This document shows, in pieces, positions 8,114-17,068 of a DNA stretch of 64,000 nt. Origin of the DNA: UTCHB3 sp964371075 (GTDB lineage Bacteria; Bacteroidota; Ignavibacteria; Ignavibacteriales; Ignavibacteriaceae); contig CAYJKN010000001.1 in the NCBI GenBank assembly GCA_964371075.1, positions 434,001 to 498,000 on the forward strand, in the 5' to 3' direction. The notes beneath the pieces are model-generated. The model was not told the origin of the DNA and searched no databases. It was given only the letters and a program-made list of their open reading frames with translations. The translations under genes were made by a program, and so were the position numbers. Position 1 is the stretch's first letter. Every line of letters starts with the position of its first letter.

Positions 8114-10506
8114 TAAAATTCAACTTTCAGATTGGTCATCAAATTTCTACCGGCTGAAGGGAAAAAATTATCCCATCCAAAGCCATTCATCAAATATTTG
8201 TTATCGAATAGATTGTTTACCTCAACCGAAAGTCTCAACCGGGCACTCGATATTTTATAATTTACCCCTACCCCAAAATTCACTACAGTGAAAGGATCAA
8301 CAGTCACTTCACTTGTTTTTACTCCATCCGGATGTGTGGAATTATCTGAGTATTGAACACCGGTATGATTTGCATTCAAGACAGCAAAAAAGTTTTCACT
8401 TAACCAGGTCAATCCTGCATTTAAAATAACTTCGGGTGCATTTGCGATATAATTGTCATTTCGTGATATAACAGCACCATTACCGTCATACTCTTTAAAC
8501 TCAATATATCGATTCCTGCTGAAGTTACCGTTGAGACTTAATTGTAAATTCCATGGTAACTTATAAACTCCCTCCAATTCTATTCCAATGTGAAGTGTTT
8601 TTCCGGCATTTCCAACTCTCGGCTGGCCAAATACATCCAATCCACCTGAAGGTACAATTTCATTTTCAAAGTTCATATAATAAAAATTGATGCTGCCAAC
8701 AAACTTCTGCAAAGCGATTCTGGCCCCTAATTCGAGATTTGTTAACAACTCAGGTTTCACCAATGGTTCGTCAAAATTATACGAACCATCAGATTTCTTT
8801 TCAAATTGTGGAACAACACCCCAACTTGCAGACTCAGCTTCATAGAGGTTTTTCAGTGGTGGTTCCCGTCGGGTTAAAGATGCAGATCCATAAACAGAAA
8901 GAACCGGGGAAATTGAATAATTCAATCCAATTTGTGGATTTATGAAAAAATAAGGAGTTTTAAAATCGGTACCAACATACTTCTCGTTGTTTAACAAATA
9001 TTGCTGATAAATCGATTGTAGTTTTCCGATCACATTTAATCTCTCTGTTACATGATGTGCCACACTAACAAACATTGAATAGACATTTTTCCCACCGTTA
9101 TACTCATAAAAGTGTTTATTCCCTTTCTCTCCAACCACATCCTCAGGCAACCCTGTTCCTGATTCTATCCTTCCCCAATGGAGTGAACGATGAATTCTGA
9201 CTTCACCTCCCGCCATTAGTTTCCCGGTTCCATAGTTGTATTCGATTTGTGGAATCCACCCAAATTGATCGTTATCAACAAATGCTCGCATCATAATATC
9301 AGAAGGAATGGTGATTTGTGGATCAAGTCTGAAATAATTGTTATCACCATAATTGGCGTTAAAATCGAAAAATCCATCACCCGACAAGAAAAATAATGTG
9401 TTTTTTAACCAAACATTATTACCAAGTTTTAAATCGTGCACCAATGAAATCTGGGGCTGATTTAAGACTTCTCTATCACGGGAGGTTGCCCCGTAATTAT
9501 ATTTTCGTGTCTGTTCGTCCCCATTCTGTGATTTACTGATCCCATAAAATGCCAGCCCATCTTCCTGTGGACCACCATAAGCACTTAATGAAACGGTTTG
9601 ATTATCATCGAAATAGGATGCAGTGACAAAAAATCGGTAAAACTCTGACCATGACCAGTCACGATATCCATCACTTGTAACCTTACTTCCCCTGAACCTG
9701 ATCATAAAGCGGTCGCCGATGAGCCCCGAATTGGCGTTGATGGCATATTTTTTTGTATTATAACTTCCCAGTCCTGTCTCAAATGAAACTCCGGGTTCAA
9801 CAAACGGTTTTGTAGTCACAAGATTTATTGAAGCACCAATTGCAGGTGGACCATAAAATGAGAGTGATGATCCTCTTTGCACCTGAACATCCTCAAGAGA
9901 ATTTGCCAGATCATAAAAATTTATCCAATAAACAGAGTGATCTTCGGGATCATTTTGAGGTACCCCGTTTATAAGAACAGAAATTCTTCTTTGATCAAAT
10001 CCTCTTATCCTTATATATCCGTAACCAATACCCGTCCCCGATTCAGAATAAAATGAAGTTGAAGGGAGTTGATTTAGAATCGATGGAATATCACGGTTGA
10101 CCGAGATTCTTTCAATCTCAAGTTTGTCAAGATTTGAGTAAGTTGAACTGCTCCCTTTGTCCTCCGCTCTAGTTCCGGTAACGATAATTTCAGGCACCTG
10201 AACCTGATCGTTATACATCAAAATTTCAGATTTATTTATCTCTTCCTGAATTGTTATCGTCTGTTTAATGGTTTTATAACCGACAAAAGAACAGATCACC
10301 CTCCATTCACCTGTTGGAATGGAACGCAAAACAAACTTACCGTCGGCGTTTGTTACTCCGGTAAATGGAAGATTTTCAAATTTGATCACTGCACCCTGAA
10401 GTGTCTCACTACTTCCGGCATCTCTGACCACTATCTCCAAACTTGAAGCATTCTGCGACAGAATAACCGACATTAACATTAAAGTAAAAAATAGTATCTT
10501 TTTCAT
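8113..10506 (-). CDS. TonB-dependent outer-membrane receptor for thiamine (predicted)
   Basis: A 797-residue receptor: signal peptide ending near SQNASS, a carboxypeptidase-regulatory-like (CarboxypepD_reg) domain (about 23-100), a plug beginning around VPEIIVTGTRAED and including the RIRGFDQRR and VLINGVPQNDPE strands, and a 22-strand barrel ending in F (MTNLKVEF). It transports a ligand across the outer membrane using TonB/ExbBD energy. The gene is directly behind a TPP riboswitch and in front of thiN, the arrangement of the OMthi/OmpT receptors predicted for thiamine in Bacteroidetes, so thiamine is the likely ligand. A GAGG sequence eight bases before the ATG serves as ribosome binding site. 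Confidence 0.9.
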   Translation of the reverse strand: MKKILFFTLMLMSVILSQNASSLEIVVRDAGSSETLQGAVIKFENLPFTGVTNADGKFVLRSIPTGEWRVICSFVGYKTIKQTITIQEEINKSEILMYNDQVQVPEIIVTGTRAEDKGSSSTYSNLDKLEIERISVNRDIPSILNQLPSTSFYSESGTGIGYGYIRIRGFDQRRISVLINGVPQNDPEDHSVYWINFYDLANSLEDVQVQRGSSLSFYGPPAIGASINLVTTKPFVEPGVSFETGLGSYNTKKYAINANSGLIGDRFMIRFRGSKVTSDGYRDWSWSEFYRFFVTASYFDDNQTVSLSAYGGPQEDGLAFYGISKSQNGDEQTRKYNYGATSRDREVLNQPQISLVHDLKLGNNVWLKNTLFFLSGDGFFDFNANYGDNNYFRLDPQITIPSDIMMRAFVDNDQFGWIPQIEYNYGTGKLMAGGEVRIHRSLHWGRIESGTGLPEDVVGEKGNKHFYEYNGGKNVYSMFVSVAHHVTERLNVIGKLQSIYQQYLLNNEKYVGTDFKTPYFFINPQIGLNYSISPVLSVYGSASLTRREPPLKNLYEAESASWGVVPQFEKKSDGSYNFDEPLVKPELLTNLELGARIALQKFVGSINFYYMNFENEIVPSGGLDVFGQPRVGNAGKTLHIGIELEGVYKLPWNLQLSLNGNFSRNRYIEFKEYDGNGAVISRNDNYIANAPEVILNAGLTWLSENFFAVLNANHTGVQYSDNSTHPDGVKTSEVTVDPFTVVNFGVGVNYKISSARLRLSVEVNNLFDNKYLMNGFGWDNFFPSAGRNLMTNLKVEF

Positions 10507-10527
10507 AACTTAACCTCATTTAAAATG

Positions 10528-10569
10528 AAAAAGCCGTTTTTCAGAGGGGTAAACTGAAAAGCGGCTTTT
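10528..10569 (-). terminator. Riboswitch expression-platform terminator
   Basis: On the minus strand an AAAAGCCG-C-TTTTCAG arm pairs with CTGAAAA-A-CGGCTTTT (15 pairs, one mismatch) and is followed by a T-run, about 20 bases before the receptor ATG. It sits immediately 3' of the TPP aptamer, so it should form when TPP is bound and stop the transcript early. Its loop contains ACCCC, complementary to the GGGGT at the aptamer's 5' side. Confidence 0.85.
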
Positions 10570-10648
10570 AATTGTTCCCTACGCCGGTATTATCCGGATC
10601 AGGTTCAAGGGTTTGATCTCAGCCCAAAAAGGGCACCCCTACATTCAA
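10568..10648 (-). promoter_or_regulatory. TPP riboswitch (THI element)
   Basis: The minus strand carries the conserved aptamer elements in order: GGGGTGCCC with a short hairpin to GGGCTGAGA, then ACCCTTGAACCTGATCC, GGATAATACCGGCGTAGGG and A A at 10575-10602. The outer P1 helix can form between UUGA-UGU near 10641-10648 and ACA-UUAA near 10568-10575. It precedes a TonB-dependent receptor, thiN and a symporter, which fits thiamine uptake repressed by TPP. The aptamer starts only about 36 bases after the end of the mltD coding region, so the promoter must lie within or very close to the 3' end of mltD, or transcription reads through from it. Confidence 0.96.
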
Positions 10649-10684
10649 CTTGCGTTGCAAACAATAAGATTAGAACAAATGCAG

Positions 10685-12844
10685 TTATTTTTTCTTGGTT
10701 TTTGTTGTCGGTTTTGTGACAGCTTTTTTGGTTGTTGTTTTTGGTGTAGTAACTGCTTTTTTGGTCGTTTTTGTAGTAGTTTTTCCTTTTACAGCAGTTT
10801 TATTGCTGCTGTTTGATTTTTTGGAAGTAACTGCTTTTTTAGAATTTTTTGAATTGTATTTGGTGCCATACTTAACACCGGTGTTCGACTTGTTACTGGT
10901 GTACGATTTTTTGTTGTAGTTGTAAGTTGGTTTCTTAGCTACAGGAGTTTTAACATCCGTAATGGTTTTGTTTGAGTAAATTCTTAAATTCTGGCCTGCA
11001 AGCAAGTATTCAGATTTAAGATCATTCCATTTTTTGATGTCTTCAACAGTCACACCATATTTATTGGCAATAGCCGCTAGATTGTCATTAACCTGAACTT
11101 TGTATGTATTCAGTGTAGCAGACGCTTTAGTGGTATTGTCACCATAGGTAACAGGTGCTCCACCGGAGTAGATGGTCAATTGTGTATTGGCGTAAACGAG
11201 ACCATTTTTGATCTTCGTTCCATTCCAACTGGTTATATCAGAAACTGAAACTTTATATTTTTCAGCAATTTCGGTCAGATTTTCACCATATTTTACGGTA
11301 TGGTAATAAGTTTTTGACTCCGGTTTAGAGACAGTTTTTGCGGTTGTCTGTTTTTTTGTCCCGGTATTTGCCAAAGCAAAATATGTTTCATACTTTGCAG
11401 CAGGAACATTAATTATAAGTTCCTGACCGGTTTTGGCATTTTCAAATGCTGAAATATTGTTCCAGCTCCGTAATTCAGAAACTGTAACATTAAATTTCTG
11501 AGCAACCTGAACCAGACTCTCATCACCTTTAACCGAATATTTGATGGTCGCATTAGAGCCATTATTGCTTGAGGCAAACTGAGTATCTGTATTGTTGGTT
11601 TTCAGTCCTGCAAGAACCTGAGTGGTGCTTCCGGTTGGGATGCGGAGAATGTAGTCTTTATTTGCAGGGGTGTTGTTCTGAAGAAGTTCGGGGTTGAGGT
11701 CTTTAATGTCAGTAAGAGAAACACCGGCGGCGTTTGCAACTGAAGCGAGCGAAGTTGATTTTGAAACATTAATAGTTTCATACTCAAATGCAGTCTGATA
11801 ATTAATTTCAGTTAATCCAAACTTTTCCGGTTCCATAGCAACCAGTGTAGCTGCAATGTATGCAGGCACATAATTTCTTGTTTCCTGTGGAAGAAGTTGT
11901 TGAATTGCCCAGAAATTGGTCTCAGTTCCACGTTTTATTGCTCTTGAAATTCTTCCTTCACCTGCATTATAAGCAGCAAGTGCAAGGTGCCAGTCACCCA
12001 GCGAATTTTTAAGATCACGGAGATGCCTTGCAGCAGCTCTGGTAGCTTTTACAGGATCTTTTCTTTCATCGACATTATAATCAACTTTAAGATCATACAT
12101 CTGCCCTGTACCCTTCATGAACTGCCATAAACCCATCGCACCTGCAATAGAGCGGGCATTTGGATTTAATCCACTCTCGATGAGAGTAAGATATGCGAGT
12201 TCAAGAGGAACACCTTCTTCTTTAAGAATCGGGATAATTACGGGGAAGAATTTATCAGTACGGGCAATCCACTGTTTAAAAAAGTTTTTACCTTTTCCTG
12301 TGTAAAATGTGATCCATTTTTCAACCTGATCATTTATTACGAGTGGAATTTCATTGGAATTAAATTTTGAACCTGCCGCTGCAAATGCAACTTCTGATTC
12401 ATTAACTCCAACAAGCATGTTGCCTGCGATGAGATTTTTATCAGCATTTTTTAGGATATCCTTAAAAGCATCTACTGAAACATCTTCAATGCTTTCATCG
12501 ATATTTGCTACCAGACTACTGGTTTCATCCAATATCAGGAGTTTTAATTCCGCATATCTTGGATTTGCATCTATCCCGGGATAGTTATCAAGCCCGTTCA
12601 TAATTTCTACAGCAGATGTGAGGCTGTTTATGGCTTCCTGTGTAGAATTTTTCCTGGCTTTTTCGACTGACTGCTGATAATATGAGTAAGCTCTGTCGAG
12701 CTCCTGTGGTACGATGTCGAGTGTACTTAGATTCTGCTGCGTTTCAGGTTTTATAACCTGTGTATTTGTGGTTTCGGTTCCGGGGATACACCCTGTAAGT
12801 CCCAGAACTGAAACTGCAAATATCAGGAGCACTGCTTTACGCAT
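10685..12844 (-). CDS. mltD: MltD-like membrane-bound lytic murein transglycosylase with LysM repeats
   Basis: A 719-residue lipoprotein (lipobox LTGC, Cys19) that cleaves peptidoglycan glycan strands to 1,6-anhydro products. The SLT domain spans about 200-310: the catalytic glutamate is E223 in LTLIESGLNPNA, followed by GAMGLWQFM and LALAAYNAGEGR, all family hallmarks. Four LysM-type modules follow (about 365-410, 425-475, 510-560, 575-625), each with the pattern V..GD/EN L..IA..Y/F.V...D....N, binding peptidoglycan. The last 90 residues are a Lys/Thr/Ser-rich tail (repeats of KTTTKKAVT type). A perfect AAAGGAGG stands before the ATG. The tail is unusual for MltD and may bind anionic polymers. 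Confidence 0.9.
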   Translation of the reverse strand: MRKAVLLIFAVSVLGLTGCIPGTETTNTQVIKPETQQNLSTLDIVPQELDRAYSYYQQSVEKARKNSTQEAINSLTSAVEIMNGLDNYPGIDANPRYAELKLLILDETSSLVANIDESIEDVSVDAFKDILKNADKNLIAGNMLVGVNESEVAFAAAGSKFNSNEIPLVINDQVEKWITFYTGKGKNFFKQWIARTDKFFPVIIPILKEEGVPLELAYLTLIESGLNPNARSIAGAMGLWQFMKGTGQMYDLKVDYNVDERKDPVKATRAAARHLRDLKNSLGDWHLALAAYNAGEGRISRAIKRGTETNFWAIQQLLPQETRNYVPAYIAATLVAMEPEKFGLTEINYQTAFEYETINVSKSTSLASVANAAGVSLTDIKDLNPELLQNNTPANKDYILRIPTGSTTQVLAGLKTNNTDTQFASSNNGSNATIKYSVKGDESLVQVAQKFNVTVSELRSWNNISAFENAKTGQELIINVPAAKYETYFALANTGTKKQTTAKTVSKPESKTYYHTVKYGENLTEIAEKYKVSVSDITSWNGTKIKNGLVYANTQLTIYSGGAPVTYGDNTTKASATLNTYKVQVNDNLAAIANKYGVTVEDIKKWNDLKSEYLLAGQNLRIYSNKTITDVKTPVAKKPTYNYNKKSYTSNKSNTGVKYGTKYNSKNSKKAVTSKKSNSSNKTAVKGKTTTKTTKKAVTTPKTTTKKAVTKPTTKTKKK

Positions 12845-12906
12845 TAAACCTCCTTTGGTTTTTATGATAGTGAACGATAAATAAATCTTTGCCGATACCT
12901 GATTCC

Positions 12907-14451
12907 CTAAAGTGGTATGTTTGAGTGTTTTTTACTCGGATTTTTATCTTTTTTGGTCTTTAAAAGCTGAAAAGCGTTTATCAACCTGATCCTTGTGTCC
13001 GCCGGTTCGATAACATCATCGATGAAACCTCTCTCAGCAGCAGTATAAGGATTTGCAAACTTTTTAATATATTCTTCCAATTTCTCATTCAACGCAGCTT
13101 CCGGATCTTCCGCGGCTGCAATTTCCCTCTTAAATATTATTTCAACGGCTCCTTTTGGTCCCATCACAGCAATTTCGGCTGAAGGCCAGGCGAAGTTGAA
13201 ATCACCTCTGATATGTTTTGAATTCATCACATCGTAAGCTCCACCATATGCTTTGCGTGTGATCACGGTTATTTTTGGAACCGTGGCTTCACAAAATGCA
13301 AATAAAAGTTTAGCCCCGTGTCTGATAATCCCGTTCCATTCCTGATCGGTTCCCGGTAAAAACCCGGGTACATCTTCAAGCACCAACAATGGAATGTTGA
13401 AAGCATCACAAAATCTTACAAATCTTGCTCCTTTAACCGAAGCATTGATATCGAGCACCCCTGCGAGAACAGATGGTTGATTTGCCACTATCCCAATACT
13501 CATTCCCCCCATTCGTGCAAATCCGCAGACAATATTTTCTGCATAATTTGCATGTACTTCAAAAAATATCTCCTCATCCACCAGAAGTTTTATCACTTCT
13601 TTAATGTCATAAGGCTTGTTTGCGATCTCCGGTATAATAGAGTTTAGACGTTCGTCGCGCCTTAAAGTTCCCTTGTTGAAAGCCTTGTTTAATGGTTTAT
13701 CCCTAAAATTTAAAGGAAGATACTCCATAAGATGCCTGACATTCATCAAGGTTTCAATTTCATTGTCAAAAGCAAAATGTGCAACACCACTCTTAACAGA
13801 GTGAGTTTCAGCTCCCCCAAGGTCTTCAAATGTCACTTCTTCGTGAGTAACAGTCTTAACAACATTTGGTCCCGTAACAAACATATAACTTGAATTTTTC
13901 ACCATAAACACAAAATCTGTTATTGCAGGTGAATATACAGCGCCTCCGGCGCAAGGTCCCAAAACAACACTAATTTGTGGTACAACACCACTCGCAAGTG
14001 TGTTAAGTAAAAATATGTCGGCATAACCGCCCAGACTAACAACCCCCTCTTGAATTCTTGCTCCACCTGAATCGTTTAATCCGATTACAGGAATTCCTGT
14101 TTTCATAGCCATATTCATGATTTTACAAATTTTTTCAGCGTGGGTCTCTGATAACGAACCGCCAAATACTGTAAAATCCTGACTGTAAACTGCTACAGGT
14201 CTTCCCTCAATTGTACCAAATCCGGTTACAACCCCATCACCATAAAAAGTCTGTTTTTCGAGTCCAAAATCTTTGCTTCTGTGTTTAACAAAAACATCAA
14301 TTTCTTCAAAACTTCCCTCATCCAGCAGTAACTCAAGTCTTTCTCTTGCCGATAATTTGCCCTGCTGATGTTGTTTAGAGATTTTATCTTTGCCGCCCCC
14401 CTGGCGCGATAACTCTCTCTTTTCTCTTAATTCAGCAATTTTTGCGTGCAT
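12907..14451 (-). CDS. pccB: Acyl-CoA (propionyl-CoA) carboxylase beta subunit
   Basis: A 514-residue carboxyltransferase subunit, full length for PccB/MmdA. It transfers CO2 from biotin to propionyl-CoA to give methylmalonyl-CoA (or the reverse, with a sodium pump). Seen: the N-terminal GKLSARERLELLLDEGSFEE start, the first oxyanion region GGARIQEGV, PCAGGAVYSPAITDF, and the second oxyanion region DVPGFLPG...GIIRHGAKLL plus AYGGAYDVM. No biotin carboxylase or biotin carrier gene is next to it, so partner subunits must lie elsewhere. It connects with the methylmalonyl-CoA mutase B12 subunit at 36953. No Shine-Dalgarno is evident before the ATG. Confidence 0.9.
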   Translation of the reverse strand: MHAKIAELREKRELSRQGGGKDKISKQHQQGKLSARERLELLLDEGSFEEIDVFVKHRSKDFGLEKQTFYGDGVVTGFGTIEGRPVAVYSQDFTVFGGSLSETHAEKICKIMNMAMKTGIPVIGLNDSGGARIQEGVVSLGGYADIFLLNTLASGVVPQISVVLGPCAGGAVYSPAITDFVFMVKNSSYMFVTGPNVVKTVTHEEVTFEDLGGAETHSVKSGVAHFAFDNEIETLMNVRHLMEYLPLNFRDKPLNKAFNKGTLRRDERLNSIIPEIANKPYDIKEVIKLLVDEEIFFEVHANYAENIVCGFARMGGMSIGIVANQPSVLAGVLDINASVKGARFVRFCDAFNIPLLVLEDVPGFLPGTDQEWNGIIRHGAKLLFAFCEATVPKITVITRKAYGGAYDVMNSKHIRGDFNFAWPSAEIAVMGPKGAVEIIFKREIAAAEDPEAALNEKLEEYIKKFANPYTAAERGFIDDVIEPADTRIRLINAFQLLKTKKDKNPSKKHSNIPL

Positions 14452-14568
14452 TTTTATCTGTTTACTGCGTATATTTCAAGTGGCTCTCGGGAAATTTAGA
14501 AAAATCCATAATCCCGTTTCCTAAGTTAAAGAAAAACCAATTAATGTGAAAATAATTTAAAATTTTTT

Positions 14569-15417
14569 ATGAGACACCTAACTACGCTCCTTATATTGAT
14601 TTACATCACTTTTCTTACCAATTGCCTGAATGCACAACCATGGCGGTTAGTTAAAGAAATCGGCTATTTTGAGAAATCTTCCTCATTTTGTCTTTCCCCC
14701 GAAGGATATTTTTATGTGACCGACCAAGGTACCAATCAGGTTCACAAACTTAATATGGATGGTGCGGTCTTCAACTCGTCTGGTGGTTATGGTTGGGATG
14801 CGAGTGGACTCTCAAGACCCACAGATGTTACTGCAGAGGCTGTTTATGTTTTAGTCGCTGATGAGGATAATAATAAGGTAAATAAATACGACAAAAATCT
14901 GAATCTGGCAGGTACGGTATTTAAAAGAGACAGCCAGAATCCGGATGAGGTGTTTGGTTATCCCCTGTCAGTTACTGTGTCAACTTTGGGTGACCTTTAT
15001 ATTCTGGATGGTGAAAACAACAGAGTAGTCTATTTCAGTTTTTTTGGAGATTATAAAGGCAATTTTGGAGGTTTTGGAACCGGTTTTTATGAATTTCACA
15101 GACCTGAAAAAATCTCCGCACTTAAAAATGCGATCGCGGTTGTGGATGATGATAAATTGGTTCTTTTCGATTTGTTTGGTACTTATTTAAGAAACATCGA
15201 ATTCCAGCACAGACTTCGTTCGGTGAAATATAACGACGGGAAAATTACCGTTGTTACCAAACGTGAAATTTTTGTGGCTGATGATAATTTTATGTATGAA
15301 TTTAACCAACTTAATATTGAACACGAAGGTGTTTGGTTTGTTGATGCTTTGATGGCAGGTGACAAATTGTATGTTCTTACAGAAAATTCGATACTCTTTT
15401 TCGAGAAGGGATTTTGA
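14569..15417 (+). CDS. Secreted NHL-type beta-propeller protein
   Basis: A 282-residue protein with a signal peptide ending at NAQ (near residue 23) and five to six blades of the NHL kind, for example CLSPEGYFYVTDQGTNQVHKL, YILDGENNRVVYF and LYVLTENSILFF. NHL propellers are protein- or ligand-binding platforms; there is no catalytic motif. It is probably periplasmic or surface-exposed. The next gene starts inside its stop codon, which suggests translational coupling and a functional link with the two small membrane proteins that follow. The exact role is unknown. Confidence 0.75.
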   Translation: MRHLTTLLILIYITFLTNCLNAQPWRLVKEIGYFEKSSSFCLSPEGYFYVTDQGTNQVHKLNMDGAVFNSSGGYGWDASGLSRPTDVTAEAVYVLVADEDNNKVNKYDKNLNLAGTVFKRDSQNPDEVFGYPLSVTVSTLGDLYILDGENNRVVYFSFFGDYKGNFGGFGTGFYEFHRPEKISALKNAIAVVDDDKLVLFDLFGTYLRNIEFQHRLRSVKYNDGKITVVTKREIFVADDNFMYEFNQLNIEHEGVWFVDALMAGDKLYVLTENSILFFEKGF

Positions 15418-15869
15418 TCTCCCGTTCTTCGTTAATCAGATTTCTACCGGCAATCCTCCTTTTTTTACTGCTGGTCATCTCATTTCTCCCCTTTTATTCG
15501 GATGGCAGTTCTGTTGTATATCCATTCACAAAATCACTTTTCTCAAGAATTTGCCATGGGATGGCAGACAGATGTTTTGAAATAGATGGAATTCCGCTTC
15601 ATCTTTGTTCACGATGTCTGGGAATCTACGCCGGATTATTTGCCGGATCAATAACAATCTTGTTCCTTAAAAACCAAAATCTTCACTTCACAGGAAGAAG
15701 ATTTTTACTGATTGCCTTCTCACCCATACTGATCCATAAGATTCTGGAAATTCTATCAATAATGGTTTATTCAAAGGTGTGGGCGTTAATTTCAGGAGTG
15801 TTAAGCGGTTACCTTATCTTTTTATATATTGGAAATCGGTTTTTAATTAATTTTTCAAAAAAGAAGTGA
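15414..15869 (+). CDS. DUF2085 membrane protein
   Basis: A 151-residue protein with about four membrane helices. It holds the DUF2085 signature: ICHGMADRCFE followed by PLHLCSRCLGIYAG (four cysteines in a C-H...RC.F...C.RC.GIY pattern), which may bind a metal or heme. Function of the family is unknown. The proposed start is a TTG at 15414 that overlaps the TGA of the propeller gene (TTGA); no ATG lies between it and the first helix, so the unusual start seems right. The stop overlaps the next gene. Confidence 0.75.
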   Translation: MISRSSLIRFLPAILLFLLLVISFLPFYSDGSSVVYPFTKSLFSRICHGMADRCFEIDGIPLHLCSRCLGIYAGLFAGSITILFLKNQNLHFTGRRFLLIAFSPILIHKILEILSIMVYSKVWALISGVLSGYLIFLYIGNRFLINFSKKK

Positions 15870-16390
15870 TGGTAAACAGCAAATATTTCCCCACTCTGGT
15901 CTCCGGTTTTGCGGCAGGCGTTCTCACAACAGTTCCACATATCAAAACCCTTTCGTGCTGTATTCTTGTACCGGCAGCTGTGGTCTTTGCACTTTATGCT
16001 GATAAAAGGATTAGTGGATCAAAATCCCCAATTATATTAAAAAGTGCTTTAATGTTTGGATTGATGACCGGTTTATTCACCACACTGTTTGGAACAACAT
16101 TTGATGTTTTGATTACTTTTATAACACGACAAAATGAATTTGTGCTCGCCTATCCCGATGTACTCAAAATGTTGGGCGAAATGCAATTCTTCCCGAAGGG
16201 TGATTCGTCATACAAAGAAGCTCTTGATATCCTCGAAAACACGAGAAATGAAATTGTGGAAACCGGATTTTCGTTTTTTTACACCTTTATGATGTTGATA
16301 AACAATTTGATCTTTTATCCGGTGTTTGGATTATTGGGCGGGCTGTTAGGGAAAGCAATTCTTGACAGAGCTGGCAATTCCGATAGTTAA
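15869..16390 (+). CDS. DUF4199-like small membrane protein
   Basis: A 173-residue protein with four probable membrane helices arranged as two pairs around a soluble loop of about 45 residues (residues about 85-130). The first pair contains the motif IKTLSCCILVPAA; such glycine- and cysteine-containing helices occur in DUF4199-type proteins, but the assignment is tentative. A GTG three bases earlier is also possible; the ATG at 15869 overlapping the preceding stop (TGATG) is the more usual arrangement. It converges on tonB with no intergenic base between the stop codons. Confidence 0.6.
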   Translation: MVNSKYFPTLVSGFAAGVLTTVPHIKTLSCCILVPAAVVFALYADKRISGSKSPIILKSALMFGLMTGLFTTLFGTTFDVLITFITRQNEFVLAYPDVLKMLGEMQFFPKGDSSYKEALDILENTRNEIVETGFSFFYTFMMLINNLIFYPVFGLLGGLLGKAILDRAGNSDS

Positions 16391-17068
16391 TCAGCGCAAC
16401 CTGAACGGGAAAGTGATTGTAACTGACTGAACAAAACTTTCTCCATCTTTTAACTTTTCAAATCTCCAAGTTCTCAAGGCTGAGATACAAAGATTGTCAA
16501 GCTTCGGATCAAGTTTTTTAACCGGGACTACACTTCCAACACTGCCGTTTGGCAATATGGTAAATGATAAAACAACATTTCCTTCGATATTAACACCCGA
16601 TGGATATTTGGGGATATTCCAGCTTAAAACCGCTCGTTTTCCTTTTCCACCCCAACCGATTGAATAGCCCGTACCGTAAGTGGTTCCACCGGTAGTACCG
16701 GGTTTTGTGGTTGTCCCCTTTTTATCCTCAGTTCCTTTTTTTGATTCAGTCTCTTTAGGTTTGGTTTTTACTCCATCCTTATCGGTGTTTTTGGCTTCAG
16801 GTGTTTTCACCTTCTGATCTTTTTTCTTGTCAGCAGCGTCCTTTTCCGTTTGCTGAACATCCTTATCGGCTTCTTCTGCAAAATCTCCTTTTTTACCGGC
16901 ATCACCACCAATATCTTCAGGAGTCTCAAACTCTATTTCAAGAATATTTTTTTGCGGAGTTTCTGTTATTTTACCACCAAAATACATCGTAAACATCAGG
17001 AGAAACCCGAGGAGATGTAATACAAGTGACACACCAACAGAAATACTGCGCTCTTTATTCAAAATCAC
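16391..17068 (-). CDS. tonB: TonB/TolA-like energy transducer
   Basis: A 225-residue inner-membrane-anchored protein: short cytoplasmic start, one membrane helix (about 11-30), a Lys/Asp/Glu/Thr-rich periplasmic linker (about 50-130), then a TonB C-terminal domain with IPKYPSGVNIEGNVVLSF, PNGSVGSV and ALRTWRFEK. It couples the ExbB-ExbD proton channel to an outer-membrane partner. The start overlaps the exbD stop by four bases. Because it is in a transcript with a SPOR protein, a beta-barrel protein and a TPR protein, its partner may be the adjacent barrel rather than general receptors. Confidence 0.85.
   Translation of the reverse strand: MILNKERSISVGVSLVLHLLGFLLMFTMYFGGKITETPQKNILEIEFETPEDIGGDAGKKGDFAEEADKDVQQTEKDAADKKKDQKVKTPEAKNTDKDGVKTKPKETESKKGTEDKKGTTTKPGTTGGTTYGTGYSIGWGGKGKRAVLSWNIPKYPSGVNIEGNVVLSFTILPNGSVGSVVPVKKLDPKLDNLCISALRTWRFEKLKDGESFVQSVTITFPFRLR

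Noticed and set aside
7815..8291. Plus-strand frame of 158 codons opposite thiN and the receptor
   Set aside because: Antisense to two strong conserved genes and with no recognisable domain.
10613..10919. Two plus-strand frames across the riboswitch and opposite the MltD tail
   Set aside because: Frames arise from the Lys/Thr-rich tail read backwards (Phe/Val-rich) and from the riboswitch itself.
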